Positions 1 to 7,919 of a DNA stretch of 30,863 nucleotides are shown here, in pieces. Position 1 is the first letter of the stretch; each line of letters begins with the position of its first letter. The translations under genes were made by a program, and so were the position numbers. Under the pieces are notes generated by a model, which did not search any database, had not been told where the DNA came from, and saw only the letters and a list, made by a program, of their open reading frames with translations. The DNA comes from a virus, in IMG/VR virus record IMGVR_UViG_3300025133_000425, positions 1 through 30,863 of that record, one strand, 5' to 3'.

Positions 1-1342
1 AATCATTCTTGATCTTGTAGATCACACTGGTGCCTACTGCATCAATAAGTGTGATCGTCCCGTTATTCACATCATCAAATTCGGTATCACCAAAAGTAAA
101 TGTGGCAGTTCCTGCTGCTTCGGTAGTATCGCCAGCATCGATATGTGTTCCCGCAGTTCCGTTATCTACCGTCCAGCTATCGGGAGCATTAGAAGTAAAG
201 TCCTCAAAGTTGACATTACTGAGGTAAGTTTGTCCCTGCAGGGGAGCAATAGTAGGACCAATCCCTGAGCCTGCTGCATCCCAATGGTAGTTCGGATTGG
301 CCTCGTTACCCTCTAATTGGAAGAGTTCGGTCTCGCCTGCAGTTGCCCCACCTGTCTCACTATCACCTACACAGGTCAATGTCATGGTCTCACTAGTATT
401 AGCTAGTTGGCTATTAGCTCCATTCCAGTAAATATTGACCATGCTACCAACAAGGGGGGAGTTGTAACCGTCCAAAACGCTCCCCGTAAGTACTGTACCT
501 AATGATCTACCTGATACAGCAGCAGTGGTAGTAGCTGCTCCCAGTGAAACAACACTAGCAGTTACTGATTCATTAGGTGCCATGGAGACACCAGTCTGGT
601 AAATACTTCCTGCTGTGTTGGCTAAAGCAATACTATCTCCCGAGTCACCAGAAGTGGCGTCTGCGGTAAGTGTCACTTGGGTCGATCCCGTCCCATCTGA
701 AGCAGTTACGCCAGGAATACCATTACCTACACTAGACCCATACTTGATGTCGGTATTTCCCGAGATAGCATCTGCATCTGGTATTGCACCATTAATTGCT
801 TTGATAATAAAGTCTGCAGTTTGCGCATCTGTACCTGCTTGATTAACAAAGATCTCATAGCTGGAGGGAACTAACAAAATCCCAGTCCCATCTTTCATGG
901 TCAAAGTTACTGCTGTACCAAGACCACTTCCTATTGCAGGAACAGTGATTGTAAGTGCATGTCCAGCAGCGTTACTGGCAGTGTTAAGGATATCTGTACC
1001 TTTGGAGGTGACCATATCCTGGTAGATCTTCTGGAATACATTATGGAACGAGGTGTTTCCCTGCAGAGTGAACTTGTCTAGAACATGGATTTTATCTGTG
1101 AAAAGCTCAGTTATCTTCCCAATCATTCCGTGGACCCAACTTTGTACGGAAATCTTGTATTCCTCGAAGGTATCTTTGATGCCTACATAGAGATCAATCT
1201 GGTCATTGGTTTTTAATTGTTCTTCAATTTCATCTCTGCCTGCTTCCAGGGGGGCATAGTAAGCAATGAACTCATTGACTCGTTCAATGAATTCGCCAAT
1301 GTTCTCGAAAAGATCATCATAATTAGCGGAAGTGAGTCCCAT
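1..1342 (-). CDS. Partial virion/tail structural protein (N-terminal ~447 aa)
   Basis: Read on the minus strand from an ATG at 1342-1340, the frame stays open to the left edge without a stop, so the C-terminus is missing. The start has an AAGGG SD about 8 nt upstream. The first ~125 residues are helical and charged (begins MGLTSANYDDLFENIGEFIE). The rest is rich in Gly, Ser, Thr, Ala and Asp and looks like beta-structure, with phrases such as TLTADATSGDSGDSIAL. That pattern is typical of phage tail, fibre or appendage proteins. It is transcribed away from the main structural operon. The function is inferred from composition and context only; I recognise no specific family. Confidence 0.75.
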   Translation of the reverse strand, partial: MGLTSANYDDLFENIGEFIERVNEFIAYYAPLEAGRDEIEEQLKTNDQIDLYVGIKDTFEEYKISVQSWVHGMIGKITELFTDKIHVLDKFTLQGNTSFHNVFQKIYQDMVTSKGTDILNTASNAAGHALTITVPAIGSGLGTAVTLTMKDGTGILLVPSSYEIFVNQAGTDAQTADFIIKAINGAIPDADAISGNTDIKYGSSVGNGIPGVTASDGTGSTQVTLTADATSGDSGDSIALANTAGSIYQTGVSMAPNESVTASVVSLGAATTTAAVSGRSLGTVLTGSVLDGYNSPLVGSMVNIYWNGANSQLANTSETMTLTCVGDSETGGATAGETELFQLEGNEANPNYHWDAAGSGIGPTIAPLQGQTYLSNVNFEDFTSNAPDSWTVDNGTAGTHIDAGDTTEAAGTATFTFGDTEFDDVNNGTITLIDAVGTSVIYKIKND

Positions 1343-1431
1343 GATATATCCCTTGTTCGTATGGGTTCTAAAACGTAGATTTTAAATGATAGAATAAAAA
1401 TCAGAATTTTGTATCCTATAGACGGAAACTA

Positions 1432-1461
1432 TTGACATTCCCCCCCTTAGAAGTCTATTCT
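1432..1461 (+). promoter_or_regulatory. Sigma70-like promoter of the structural operon
   Basis: A perfect -35 box TTGACA (1432-1437) and a -10-like TATTCT (1456-1461) are separated by 18 nt. Transcription would start near 1468, about 30 nt before the first well-supported start codon (1498). It lies in the gap between two divergent genes and is the only good promoter I see ahead of the ~20 kb plus-strand structural block. Confidence 0.6.
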
Positions 1462-1497
1462 AATTTATCAGAGCCAAGGATGTTTAAGGATACCAAA

Positions 1498-1692
1498 ATG
1501 GCTTTAGGTAGACGAGGCTATAGTTTTCGTACTCGAAGTGATACTGTCCAGGAAGGTATGGGTGCCCTGGAACGTCATCGAGAAAAAGGGATACGCACAG
1601 ATAAAAGATTGTCGTCTTCCAAGAAGAAAAAGAAAAGCCCGAAGAAGAAACTTAAACCAAGAGCATTAAAAAGTAATTTTAAACTCAAATGA
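1498..1692 (+). CDS. Small lysine-rich basic protein, first gene of the structural operon
   Basis: This is a 64-residue protein starting MALGRRGYSF. It has a highly basic second half containing runs such as SSSKKKKKSPKKKLKPR. I chose the ATG at 1498 because AAGGA sits 7 nt upstream. An in-frame ATG at 1480 lacks an SD, and an upstream TTG at 1432 falls inside the -35 box. Its stop overlaps the start of the protease gene (ATGA at 1689-1692), so the two are probably translationally coupled. The charge suggests nucleic acid binding, for example an internal virion protein. No family is recognised. Confidence 0.65.
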   Translation: MALGRRGYSFRTRSDTVQEGMGALERHREKGIRTDKRLSSSKKKKKSPKKKLKPRALKSNFKLK

Positions 1693-2975
1693 GATTTAAA
1701 AAACCAATTGTAAACACGGGAGTCTATTCTGTTCCTTCGCCTGAAGGATCGAAAAGAGTTTCGATTACAAAAGATCGTCTTCATCATTGGACTTCTCAGT
1801 TTGATCAGATGAAGCAAGAGGGTATTTCGGTGCCAGCCCCCTGGTCCCACAGCAAAGACGCACTCCCTATTCAAATGGGAACAGATGGTACGCTTCCTCG
1901 AAGTGACATCAACGCAGGTTGGTGGGATAAGCTTTGGGTAGATGGTGAAACTCTCTGGGGGGAGCTTGATATTCCCCGCAGTGAAGACGCAGTCAAGATT
2001 GGTACTAGTGTTCGAGAGTCATCCATTTATGTTCGTCCCGACTTTAATGACGGTTCCGGGAACAATTGGAAAGACTCCTTGATGCATATAGCCCTGGTGA
2101 CACACCCAATCGAAAATGGTCAGAACAATTTCCAACCTGTTGAAGCAAATGGTGAGGGTATTTCGCTTGCCATGTCTCAATTAACGGAACCTCTATCAAT
2201 GGCAGAAGAAAAAGTAGAAGGTCAGCAATACAATGCAGCCAACGCCAGCATGCAGACCGTCCTCGAAGCACTCCGGGAAAATAAGATTGACTTACCGGAC
2301 GATACGGGGGAGGATAACTTCATGGAACGGTTATTAACTGCATTGCGTCAGAAAAAAGTTTCCGAGTCTCCTGATGAGGAAGAGTTAATCACTAAACAAC
2401 CGGAGGGTGCTAAGGAACAACCTGCACCAGTAGCTATGGCACAAGAAAAACAAGAAAAGAATGTGGATGTTGTACAAGACGACCAAGATCAAGGCGCAGT
2501 TGATCTCGTAATGTCTCATCCGAAATACAAAGCTGCCCAACAGACTATTCAGTTTTTACTGAATCACCTGGGTGGTCAACAGAAACAAGCTTTGTCTTCT
2601 CGACGTAACGCACTCATTGAGAGTGGTAAGATTACGGAAGATTATGCAACAAAGCATCTCGATCCAGCTATTGATGGTTTTTCAATGTCGTTTGGTGAAG
2701 ACGGTCATGCTAATGCATGCTCCGCTGAAACGATTATGGAAGCTCTCGAATCTGCACCTTCCCTTACTGGAAGTCTGCTGACTGGAAGTGACAAGTCAGG
2801 TTTAACTCAATCACAACAACTTGCACTTGCTATGTCGCAAGCAGGTACGGTGGAGTTGCCCGCAGGTTTAACGGAAGAGACACTTCCTCTTAAGGCTGAA
2901 ATTCTCGATGCAGAGAAGGCTGATGAAGTGGCTTTAGAATTCCTTCGCAACACGGGCGCGATTGATCGCTCTTAA
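1689..2975 (+). CDS. Capsid maturation protease/scaffold, Mu I-like
   Basis: This 428-residue protein lies two genes upstream of the major capsid protein, where prohead proteases sit. Residues ~40-150 resemble the Mu gpI-like protease family: a PAPWSHS segment, then WWDKLWVDGETLWGELDIP, then VRESSIYVRPDF and an ALVTHPI segment. In that family the conserved 'remains in the wild, lower activity side' wording does not apply; the assignment rests on the order and spacing of these segments. From ~residue 160 onward it is acidic, Gln/Glu-rich and helical, as expected of an internal scaffold removed after assembly. I cannot assign the catalytic residues with certainty. No SD is evident, so translation probably depends on the ATGA overlap with the preceding gene. 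Confidence 0.7.
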   Translation: MRFKKPIVNTGVYSVPSPEGSKRVSITKDRLHHWTSQFDQMKQEGISVPAPWSHSKDALPIQMGTDGTLPRSDINAGWWDKLWVDGETLWGELDIPRSEDAVKIGTSVRESSIYVRPDFNDGSGNNWKDSLMHIALVTHPIENGQNNFQPVEANGEGISLAMSQLTEPLSMAEEKVEGQQYNAANASMQTVLEALRENKIDLPDDTGEDNFMERLLTALRQKKVSESPDEEELITKQPEGAKEQPAPVAMAQEKQEKNVDVVQDDQDQGAVDLVMSHPKYKAAQQTIQFLLNHLGGQQKQALSSRRNALIESGKITEDYATKHLDPAIDGFSMSFGEDGHANACSAETIMEALESAPSLTGSLLTGSDKSGLTQSQQLALAMSQAGTVELPAGLTEETLPLKAEILDAEKADEVALEFLRNTGAIDRS

Positions 2976-2997
2976 GTAACAAATGGAGAAATAGACA

Positions 2998-3825
2998 ATG
3001 TCTTTTGAATTCACAGGTGCATATGGCTTACCAAGCATTCAAACCGCTTTAGAGACGGTAGAGAATGTATTTTGGTGGGGTCGGTTCGAGCAAGAAGCCT
3101 TCATCGGTTCGGTAGTTATCGGTTCTGCTCGTGACGCAGGTAATAGTGGCGACACTACGGTTCTTCGTCCAGGCTTACTTCTAGGCAAAATTACTGCCAG
3201 CGGTAAGTTGAAAGAGTGGGATCCCACGGGTACTGACGGTTCGCAGAACATCTACGGTGTTCTCGGTTATTCCCAGAAGATGACTCGACTTGGTTCTAAC
3301 GCTGATCGTTGGCTTGGTTGGGTCTACTGTTGGGGTTTCCTGAAGGCTGATCGTCTCCTGATCCCAGGTGAGGCCAACTTTGGTATCTCAGGAAACGCAA
3401 ACGAACATATCATTCGTAAGCAATTAAGCAGTCGCTTTACTTTCTCCGACAAGCTGGAAGGTTACAGCTTCGGTGGATTTCGTGATGTTGTTGCCAAGAC
3501 TGCCAGCTACGCTGTTACCGAAGCTGATCATGACACCCTTTTCACCAATCGTGGTGCTGCTGGTGAAGTTGTTTTCACGTTACCTGCTACTGCAGAAAAG
3601 GGTCTCAGCTATACCTTCTACTGTGTTGCGGATCAAAACTTGAAGGTAACCGCAGGTACTGCAGATACGATGGTAACTGCAAATGACGCTGCTGCTGATT
3701 CGGTTTCCTGGGAAACTTCCAGTGAAAAAATTGGTGGTGGTTTTTCTGTATACGGAGATGGAACGTCATGGTTGACTATTTCGCATCTGGCACAGGACGG
3801 TCATACCGTAACAGTCGCAACTTAA
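2998..3825 (+). CDS. Head decoration protein (lambda gpD-like domain plus beta domain)
   Basis: This is a 275-residue protein between the protease and the major capsid gene. Residues ~35-110 (IGSVVIGSARDAGN, then LRPGLLLGKITASGKLKEWD and NIYGVLGYS) match the pattern of the lambda gpD/decoration-protein family: a short beta fold with 'lrpGtvLGkit.sGk...d...'. The C-terminal ~110 residues (beginning near FRDVVAKTASY) form a separate Thr/Ala/Gly-rich beta domain that recurs in phage virion proteins. It presumably sits on the outside of the capsid. There is a GGAG SD upstream of the ATG at 2998. Name by similarity in pattern and position. Confidence 0.7.
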   Translation: MSFEFTGAYGLPSIQTALETVENVFWWGRFEQEAFIGSVVIGSARDAGNSGDTTVLRPGLLLGKITASGKLKEWDPTGTDGSQNIYGVLGYSQKMTRLGSNADRWLGWVYCWGFLKADRLLIPGEANFGISGNANEHIIRKQLSSRFTFSDKLEGYSFGGFRDVVAKTASYAVTEADHDTLFTNRGAAGEVVFTLPATAEKGLSYTFYCVADQNLKVTAGTADTMVTANDAAADSVSWETSSEKIGGGFSVYGDGTSWLTISHLAQDGHTVTVAT

Positions 3826-3873
3826 TAATCGATATTTAACACACCCCTTAAATGATTTGGGAGAATTAGACTA

Positions 3874-5031
3874 ATGGCAGGCGAAATTACTTTACAGCAA
3901 TTGATGCAGACTCCTGTAATCACGAAGGTGGTGTCTCGTATCAAAACCCCCTTGAGCTTGTTCCAAAACTTTTTTGGAATGAACCCAGGTGGGGCAGCAT
4001 CTCAGAATGTTTCCGGTCGTCACTTGGGCTGGGACATCTTTGATAAAACTCGTTTGATTGCAGAGGGTCGTGCCCCTGGTACGGGTCCAGCAACAGTGCA
4101 GCGCAAGTCCGTTGGACATGTCAGTGCTGTGGCTTATCGAGCGCATGAAAAGATTACTCTTCTCCATGAAGAGATCTTCCGCACTCGTCCCCTGGGTCAG
4201 CAGTTTGGTGTAGTTGACGTTAATGGTCAGAACTATGTCAACCAACAGATTGCTTACCTGACGCAGCGATTCCGAAACTCCCGAGAATTCATGATCTCAC
4301 GCATGCTTCGAGGTGGTTTTGGTGTTAAGCAAACGGGCGAAAGTTGGATTCCTGTTGAACTCGACGCAGGTACTTTTAATGTAGATTTCAATGTTCCTGC
4401 TGCACATAAAGACCAACTAGCCATGGGCTCAGGTGGTAATCTTATTAGTGCAAACTGGAATCTTGCAGGAACAGATATCATTGGCGATGTGCTAAACATC
4501 AACAAGTCATTTGAACGTCTGCATGGTCGACCTCTTCGTCACATCTTCATCAACTCGACTATGTTCCAGCATCTCCTGGGCAATACCGGGTTGAAGAATG
4601 TCGGTGGTACTGCTTATCGAATCTTCGATTCGCTCAATGCCCGACAAATGAAGAGTGCAGAAGGTATCCCGGACAGTGGGTTCGATGTAGTCTTCCGTGG
4701 CCTTCCGTTGCAGACATTCCATGTCTATGACGGGGTCTTGAATGTCGACAAGACGACTGACAGTGATACGACTGCTAACACCAGCTTGTTCGTTCCTGAC
4801 GATGTCGCCATCTTCCTGCCTGAACCTTCCAACGACTGGGTTGGCTGGATCAACGCTTCCGAGTACGTGAAAGAAAACGTCATGGATGCTGGTCGACAGG
4901 TATTTGGCTTCCACAGTTGGAGTACTAACACGATTGATCCTGCAGGCGTCGAATTGAAGATGCTTGATAACGGTCTTCCGGTCCTGTACGTTCCGAAGTG
5001 CATCGCCTACGGTACGGTAACTGGCTTTTAA
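3874..5031 (+). CDS. Major capsid protein (lambda gpE-like / HK97 fold)
   Basis: This 385-residue protein follows the decoration gene, in the order protease, decoration, capsid seen in lambda-like head modules. It has the length and texture of gpE-type capsid proteins: an N-terminal helix (LQQLMQTPVITKVVSRIKTP), a segment RFRNSREFMISRMLRGGFGV, a mid-region RPLRHIFINSTMFQHLLGN, and a C-terminal GRQVFGFHSWSTNTIDPAGVE stretch. A GGGAG SD lies upstream of the ATG. A strong terminator follows directly, which fits a gene needing high expression. The assignment is from synteny and overall pattern, not an alignment. Confidence 0.8.
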   Translation: MAGEITLQQLMQTPVITKVVSRIKTPLSLFQNFFGMNPGGAASQNVSGRHLGWDIFDKTRLIAEGRAPGTGPATVQRKSVGHVSAVAYRAHEKITLLHEEIFRTRPLGQQFGVVDVNGQNYVNQQIAYLTQRFRNSREFMISRMLRGGFGVKQTGESWIPVELDAGTFNVDFNVPAAHKDQLAMGSGGNLISANWNLAGTDIIGDVLNINKSFERLHGRPLRHIFINSTMFQHLLGNTGLKNVGGTAYRIFDSLNARQMKSAEGIPDSGFDVVFRGLPLQTFHVYDGVLNVDKTTDSDTTANTSLFVPDDVAIFLPEPSNDWVGWINASEYVKENVMDAGRQVFGFHSWSTNTIDPAGVELKMLDNGLPVLYVPKCIAYGTVTGF

Positions 5032-5066
5032 GAAATAACGTCTCTCACCCTCAGAGACTGCAACTA

Positions 5067-5107
5067 GGACGGACGGATTTGGTCACCCAGTCCGTTCGTC
5101 CTTTTTT
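5067..5107 (+). terminator. Rho-independent terminator after the capsid gene
   Basis: GGACGGACGGA (5067-5077) pairs with TCCGTTCGTCC (5091-5101) across a 13-nt loop with one G-T pair, followed by T6 (5102-5107). It starts 36 nt after the capsid stop, and the next gene begins 7 nt after the T tract. Confidence 0.85.
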
Positions 5108-5113
5108 ATTATC

Positions 5114-5413
5114 ATGAAACTATCAATCGCACTTATACCTTGTTTTCTGGCAGTAGCAGATACCGCCCTGTTTGATTGGGGTACGGTATCTGCGACAGCG
5201 TTACTAGGTTGGTATCTTTGGTACAACACCAAGGTAATCCATCCCAGGCAGGAGACCAGGATCGAGACAATCCACAAACTCTGCAGGCAGGAGATCAGTA
5301 GCCAGCGAGACCACTACGAAGATCTCATTAACGCAATGCAGGAACAACACCAACAACGTCATGAGCAGATCCTGTCTGCCCTACGTACCATTTCCCAACA
5401 AGTAAGGGACTAA
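5114..5413 (+). CDS. Small membrane protein with C-terminal coiled coil
   Basis: This 99-residue protein has a hydrophobic N-terminus (about residues 3-20) and a second hydrophobic segment (about 22-37, SATALLGWYLWYNT). A long charged, Gln/Glu/His-rich helix follows (residues ~45-99), likely a coiled coil. The layout is one or two membrane segments plus a cytoplasmic or periplasmic coil. Holin or spanin functions are possible, but nothing proves them. No SD is visible because the gene starts 7 nt after the terminator T tract, so expression may come from read-through. Family not recognised. Confidence 0.65.
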   Translation: MKLSIALIPCFLAVADTALFDWGTVSATALLGWYLWYNTKVIHPRQETRIETIHKLCRQEISSQRDHYEDLINAMQEQHQQRHEQILSALRTISQQVRD

Positions 5414-5415
5414 TT

Positions 5416-5568
5416 ATGCCCCTGGTACATCGACAAAAAATATGTCCTGAGTGTAAAGCAAATTATGAAGTCACCTATCTTCAGGTGGGTGAGAATCTTG
5501 TACCTCAGAATATATTACGTTCCGATCTTCCTGGAGATAGTTGCCCTCATTGTGAGGAAGAGAAATAA
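5416..5568 (+). CDS. Small zinc-ribbon protein (50 aa)
   Basis: This short frame starts MPLVHRQKICPECKANYEV and ends SCPHCEEEK. CPEC near residue 10 and CPHC near residue 44 form a probable four-cysteine zinc ribbon. The start lies 2 nt after the upstream stop and the end overlaps the next gene (TAATG at 5566-5570). This tight spacing and the intact cysteine pairs make it very likely real despite its size. Its role is unknown; DNA, RNA or protein binding is possible. Confidence 0.65.
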   Translation: MPLVHRQKICPECKANYEVTYLQVGENLVPQNILRSDLPGDSCPHCEEEK

Positions 5569-5900
5569 TGGCAGCACCATCACCTAATCCCAGCACCTGG
5601 GTAGTTGAACCACATCTGACAGGCCCTACTTCAGCCTCGATGACTGCTACCACTGCAACTGGTGATTACGATGTTTACTACGGTTTCACCCAGGATGAAA
5701 TCACTGTTTGGCAGTCAGGCCCTACTTACAAAACCAGTGGCCTTACCCCCGACACTACTTATAGTTTCACAGTACAGACACGTTTCCTACCATTCTCTGG
5801 TGACCATCTTCCTGGCGATGCCTCATCCGCAGGATCATTTACCACACCTACATTGGCGACCCTGACCTATCCTCAATTTACTAATGAGTCGCTCACGTAA
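5568..5900 (+). CDS. Fibronectin type III-like virion accessory protein
   Basis: This is a 110-residue protein. Residues ~15-95 show the FnIII pattern: an early Trp-containing strand, DVYYGFT, then YKTSGLTPDTTYSFTVQTR, matching the '..l.L.pgTtY.v.V.a..' signature of that fold. Such domains are common decorations on phage capsids and tails and are thought to help weak attachment to surfaces. It sits in the accessory segment after the capsid gene, start overlapping the upstream stop. The fold call is from pattern; the location in the virion is inferred. Confidence 0.65.
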   Translation: MAAPSPNPSTWVVEPHLTGPTSASMTATTATGDYDVYYGFTQDEITVWQSGPTYKTSGLTPDTTYSFTVQTRFLPFSGDHLPGDASSAGSFTTPTLATLTYPQFTNESLT

Positions 5901-5911
5901 GGAATACCTAC

Positions 5912-6304
5912 ATGTCACAATCGACACTGACCAGTAAACAACGAAGACTGGATGAAGGTACGTTAGCCAAGTACACAGCCACGATCACTGATGAGGCAGA
6001 AACCGCTATCGCTTTAAGCGCAATGACAACTCTGACTTTGACACTCTATGATGCAGAAACTGGGACAGTTATTAACAGTCGTAATGACCAGGACGTACTT
6101 AATACCAATAATGTAACTGTCAGCAGTGCGGGTCTTTTGACTTGGTTAATTCAGCCTGGAGACAATGCCATCGTGGGAACACGCAGACGCGCAGGACAAT
6201 ACGAAAAGCATGTTGCCCTTTTTGAATATACTTGGTCTAGTGGAAGCAAAGCCAGCAAACACGAGTTAACCCTGGAAATCAGGCAATTAGATAAGGTAAC
6301 TTAA
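5912..6304 (+). CDS. Beta-rich virion protein, baseplate upper protein-like
   Basis: This is a 130-residue protein with an AAGGAA SD. The core (AMTTLTLTLYDAETGTVINS, then NVTVSSAGLLTWLIQPGDN, then ALFEYTW) follows a strand pattern seen in BppU-type baseplate N-terminal domains and in many uncharacterised phage structural proteins. Its stop overlaps the next start (TAATG at 6302-6306), coupling it to the connector gene. I would call it a structural protein of unknown exact place. Its position between capsid and connector genes suggests a head or neck decoration as much as a baseplate part. Confidence 0.55.
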   Translation: MSQSTLTSKQRRLDEGTLAKYTATITDEAETAIALSAMTTLTLTLYDAETGTVINSRNDQDVLNTNNVTVSSAGLLTWLIQPGDNAIVGTRRRAGQYEKHVALFEYTWSSGSKASKHELTLEIRQLDKVT

Positions 6305-6837
6305 TGGTAACTTACAATTCTACAACAGGTTATCAAGAGGTCACTACCTCTTCGTTATCCTACGCATATACTTCAGAAGCAGAGATCAAACGAGTCATTA
6401 GTACTTCAGGATTTGATCTACGTGTAGATGATTTGGCAGATACCCTGGATGCAATAACAGACATCGTGGAAGAAGCTACAGACATGGTGAACTTCTACTG
6501 TGGGCTACACTACAACGAATCCGATCTGGAAACATCCCCCTTGGTTCGTCGTTGGACGACCTGGGTTGCTTGCTATCTCCTCTCCCAGAGAAGAGGTAAT
6601 CCCGCAATCTTTGCAGATCGAATGGGTGAAGTATTGGCTCTCCTGGAAGAAGTATCTCGACATGATCGAATCATTCCTCGACTACCAACTCGGGAAGATC
6701 TGACACCTGCGATGAGTAACGTACATATTGACGACAAGTTTCGTACCCACAAGATCAGGGTTCATCCCACGATCTCGACGGGTGGTACTTATGGTAAACA
6801 GGATTTGTCACCTCGATTCCCATTTGAATGGTTATAG
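6304..6837 (+). CDS. Head-tail connector/adaptor (Mu gp36, DUF1320-like)
   Basis: This 177-residue protein has a helical N-terminal half: AYTSEAEIKRVISTSG, then LDAITDIVEEATDMVNFYCG and RRWTTWVACYLLSQRRGNP. This is the usual pattern of gp6/gp36-type connectors that form the ring under the portal: an initial 'Y.t..dl', a long helix with 'i..As..id.yl', then a Trp/Tyr-rich second helix. It lies just upstream of a tail completion gene, as expected. Assigned by pattern and synteny. Confidence 0.6.
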   Translation: MVTYNSTTGYQEVTTSSLSYAYTSEAEIKRVISTSGFDLRVDDLADTLDAITDIVEEATDMVNFYCGLHYNESDLETSPLVRRWTTWVACYLLSQRRGNPAIFADRMGEVLALLEEVSRHDRIIPRLPTREDLTPAMSNVHIDDKFRTHKIRVHPTISTGGTYGKQDLSPRFPFEWL

Positions 6838-6849
6838 AAAGAGGAAATT

Positions 6850-7299
6850 ATGCGAGGCGGTTCTAAAATAAGAAAATTAAGAAATACTCCCCCACCTTTA
6901 AGGTCAAGGAATACTCCCCCACCTTTAAGACCAAGAAGAGATACACCCCCACCTTTGAAGCCAAGAGGGGGTACACCATCACCTTTGAAGTCAAAAAAAT
7001 CGGTAGTTAAGGGTAAGTTAGGGAAATCAAAAAAAGACCATCGAGTACGGGCGATGGCTAAGAAACAGCAAGCAAGTCTAAGGACGAGTAAACAAAATCC
7101 AGGAACCAAGGCTCCTACTCCTTTGAGTAAAACGAAAATGATTAAACGTAGTAGCCTTGCTCGGGGTTGGAAAGGACCAAAACACCAGGGAGGTTGGGCT
7201 AGGGGAGCGAGTATGGGTCCAAAACTTGGGCAAATGAGACGACAAAGACAAAAGAGATTAGGGCTAAAAGCAAATCCAACCACCGTTAATCTATGGTAG
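6850..7299 (+). CDS. Basic proline-rich repeat protein
   Basis: This 149-residue protein is strongly basic and of low complexity. Residues ~12-48 contain four near-repeats of TPPPL(R/K) with a 9-10 residue period (the last is TPSPL). They are followed by Lys/Arg-rich, probably disordered sequence and a C-terminal part rich in Gly, Trp and Arg (SSLARGWKGPKHQGGWARGA). An AGAGGAAATT SD precedes the ATG. It lies between two head-tail joining genes, so a virion or assembly role is plausible. The opposite strand is also open here, but the SD and the tight packing favour the plus frame. No known family. Confidence 0.6.
   Translation: MRGGSKIRKLRNTPPPLRSRNTPPPLRPRRDTPPPLKPRGGTPSPLKSKKSVVKGKLGKSKKDHRVRAMAKKQQASLRTSKQNPGTKAPTPLSKTKMIKRSSLARGWKGPKHQGGWARGASMGPKLGQMRRQRQKRLGLKANPTTVNLW
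6883..6993 (+). repeat. Four degenerate ~27-30 bp direct repeats
   Basis: Four consecutive units carry the core CCACCTTTRARG and encode TPPPL(R/K) (TPSPL in the last). The first two are nearly identical at the DNA level (AATACTCCCCCACCTTTAAG). They look like tandem expansion inside the basic gene. Confidence 0.7.
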
Positions 7300-7345
7300 A
7301 TGGTTATAAATGACGGTACGACATGTAAAATCCAAGGGAGATCCC

Positions 7346-7909
7346 ATGAAGATCATGGGGTTTGTTAAAGATCTTCCAGACAAGATTGCAGGAGTTAGAA
7401 AAGACCACACAGGTATTGTTGAAGAGTTCTGGGCAGTATTTGCCAAGGAGTTTTACAAGCGATTATCCAGGGGTTTCCTGAAGAAAAGTATGGGTGGCTC
7501 CGACAACCTGGGAAATAGGTGGAAACCCTTAAGTCCTCGAACTATTGAGAAAAGAAAGAAGCAAGGCACTCGACATGGTGGATTAAGAAAGTCCAAAACA
7601 TTTAGAGAAGCAGTGACCCAGGCAGCGAAAGCACATGTCCCTATCTTGATTGATACGGGAAGACTATATACAAGTTTGCTTCCTGGTAGAGTTTCAGGAG
7701 GGGCTTACAGTAAGAAGAGTGAAGATCAAATATTTGAAGTAAAACGAGGTCAAGTTTCTTTGGGGACCAGGGTTCCTTACGCTGAAACTCAGCATAAGGC
7801 GAGACCTTTATGGCCCCCGGAAATGGATAGATGGATTGACGAATCAATTGATGAAGCTTTAAAAGTAATGACACGACTGTTGGTACAAAAAGGACTCTTA
7901 AGCAGGTAA
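7346..7909 (+). CDS. Virion morphogenesis / tail completion protein (Mu gpG-like)
   Basis: This 187-residue protein begins MKIMGFVKDLPDK. Its pattern is that of the phage virion morphogenesis (tail completion, gpG/gpS-like) family: GNRWKPLSPRTIEKRKKQG, then a loop, then PILIDTGRLYTSLLPG, and VSLGTRVPYAETQHK with a final PLWPP motif. Such proteins act at the head-tail joint. I chose ATG 7346 because GGGAG lies 5 nt upstream. An in-frame ATG at 7310 would add 12 residues but has no SD. Confidence 0.75.
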   Translation: MKIMGFVKDLPDKIAGVRKDHTGIVEEFWAVFAKEFYKRLSRGFLKKSMGGSDNLGNRWKPLSPRTIEKRKKQGTRHGGLRKSKTFREAVTQAAKAHVPILIDTGRLYTSLLPGRVSGGAYSKKSEDQIFEVKRGQVSLGTRVPYAETQHKARPLWPPEMDRWIDESIDEALKVMTRLLVQKGLLSR

Positions 7910-7919
7910 GGAGAAAATC

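Noticed and set aside
615-842. Plus-strand frames at 30-227 and 615-842
   Set aside because: They lie opposite the continuous 447-codon minus-strand frame, which has a good SD and coherent virion-type sequence.
4507-5003. Minus-strand frames opposite the capsid gene
   Set aside because: They are antisense shadows of a well-supported capsid gene, without SD and without any recognisable motif.
6789-7283. Long minus-strand open frame opposite the Pro-rich basic gene
   Set aside because: It is the antisense of the repeat gene, lacks an SD, has odd hydrophobic composition (Phe/Leu/Gly repeats) and faces against the operon; the plus frame has an SD and fits the packing.
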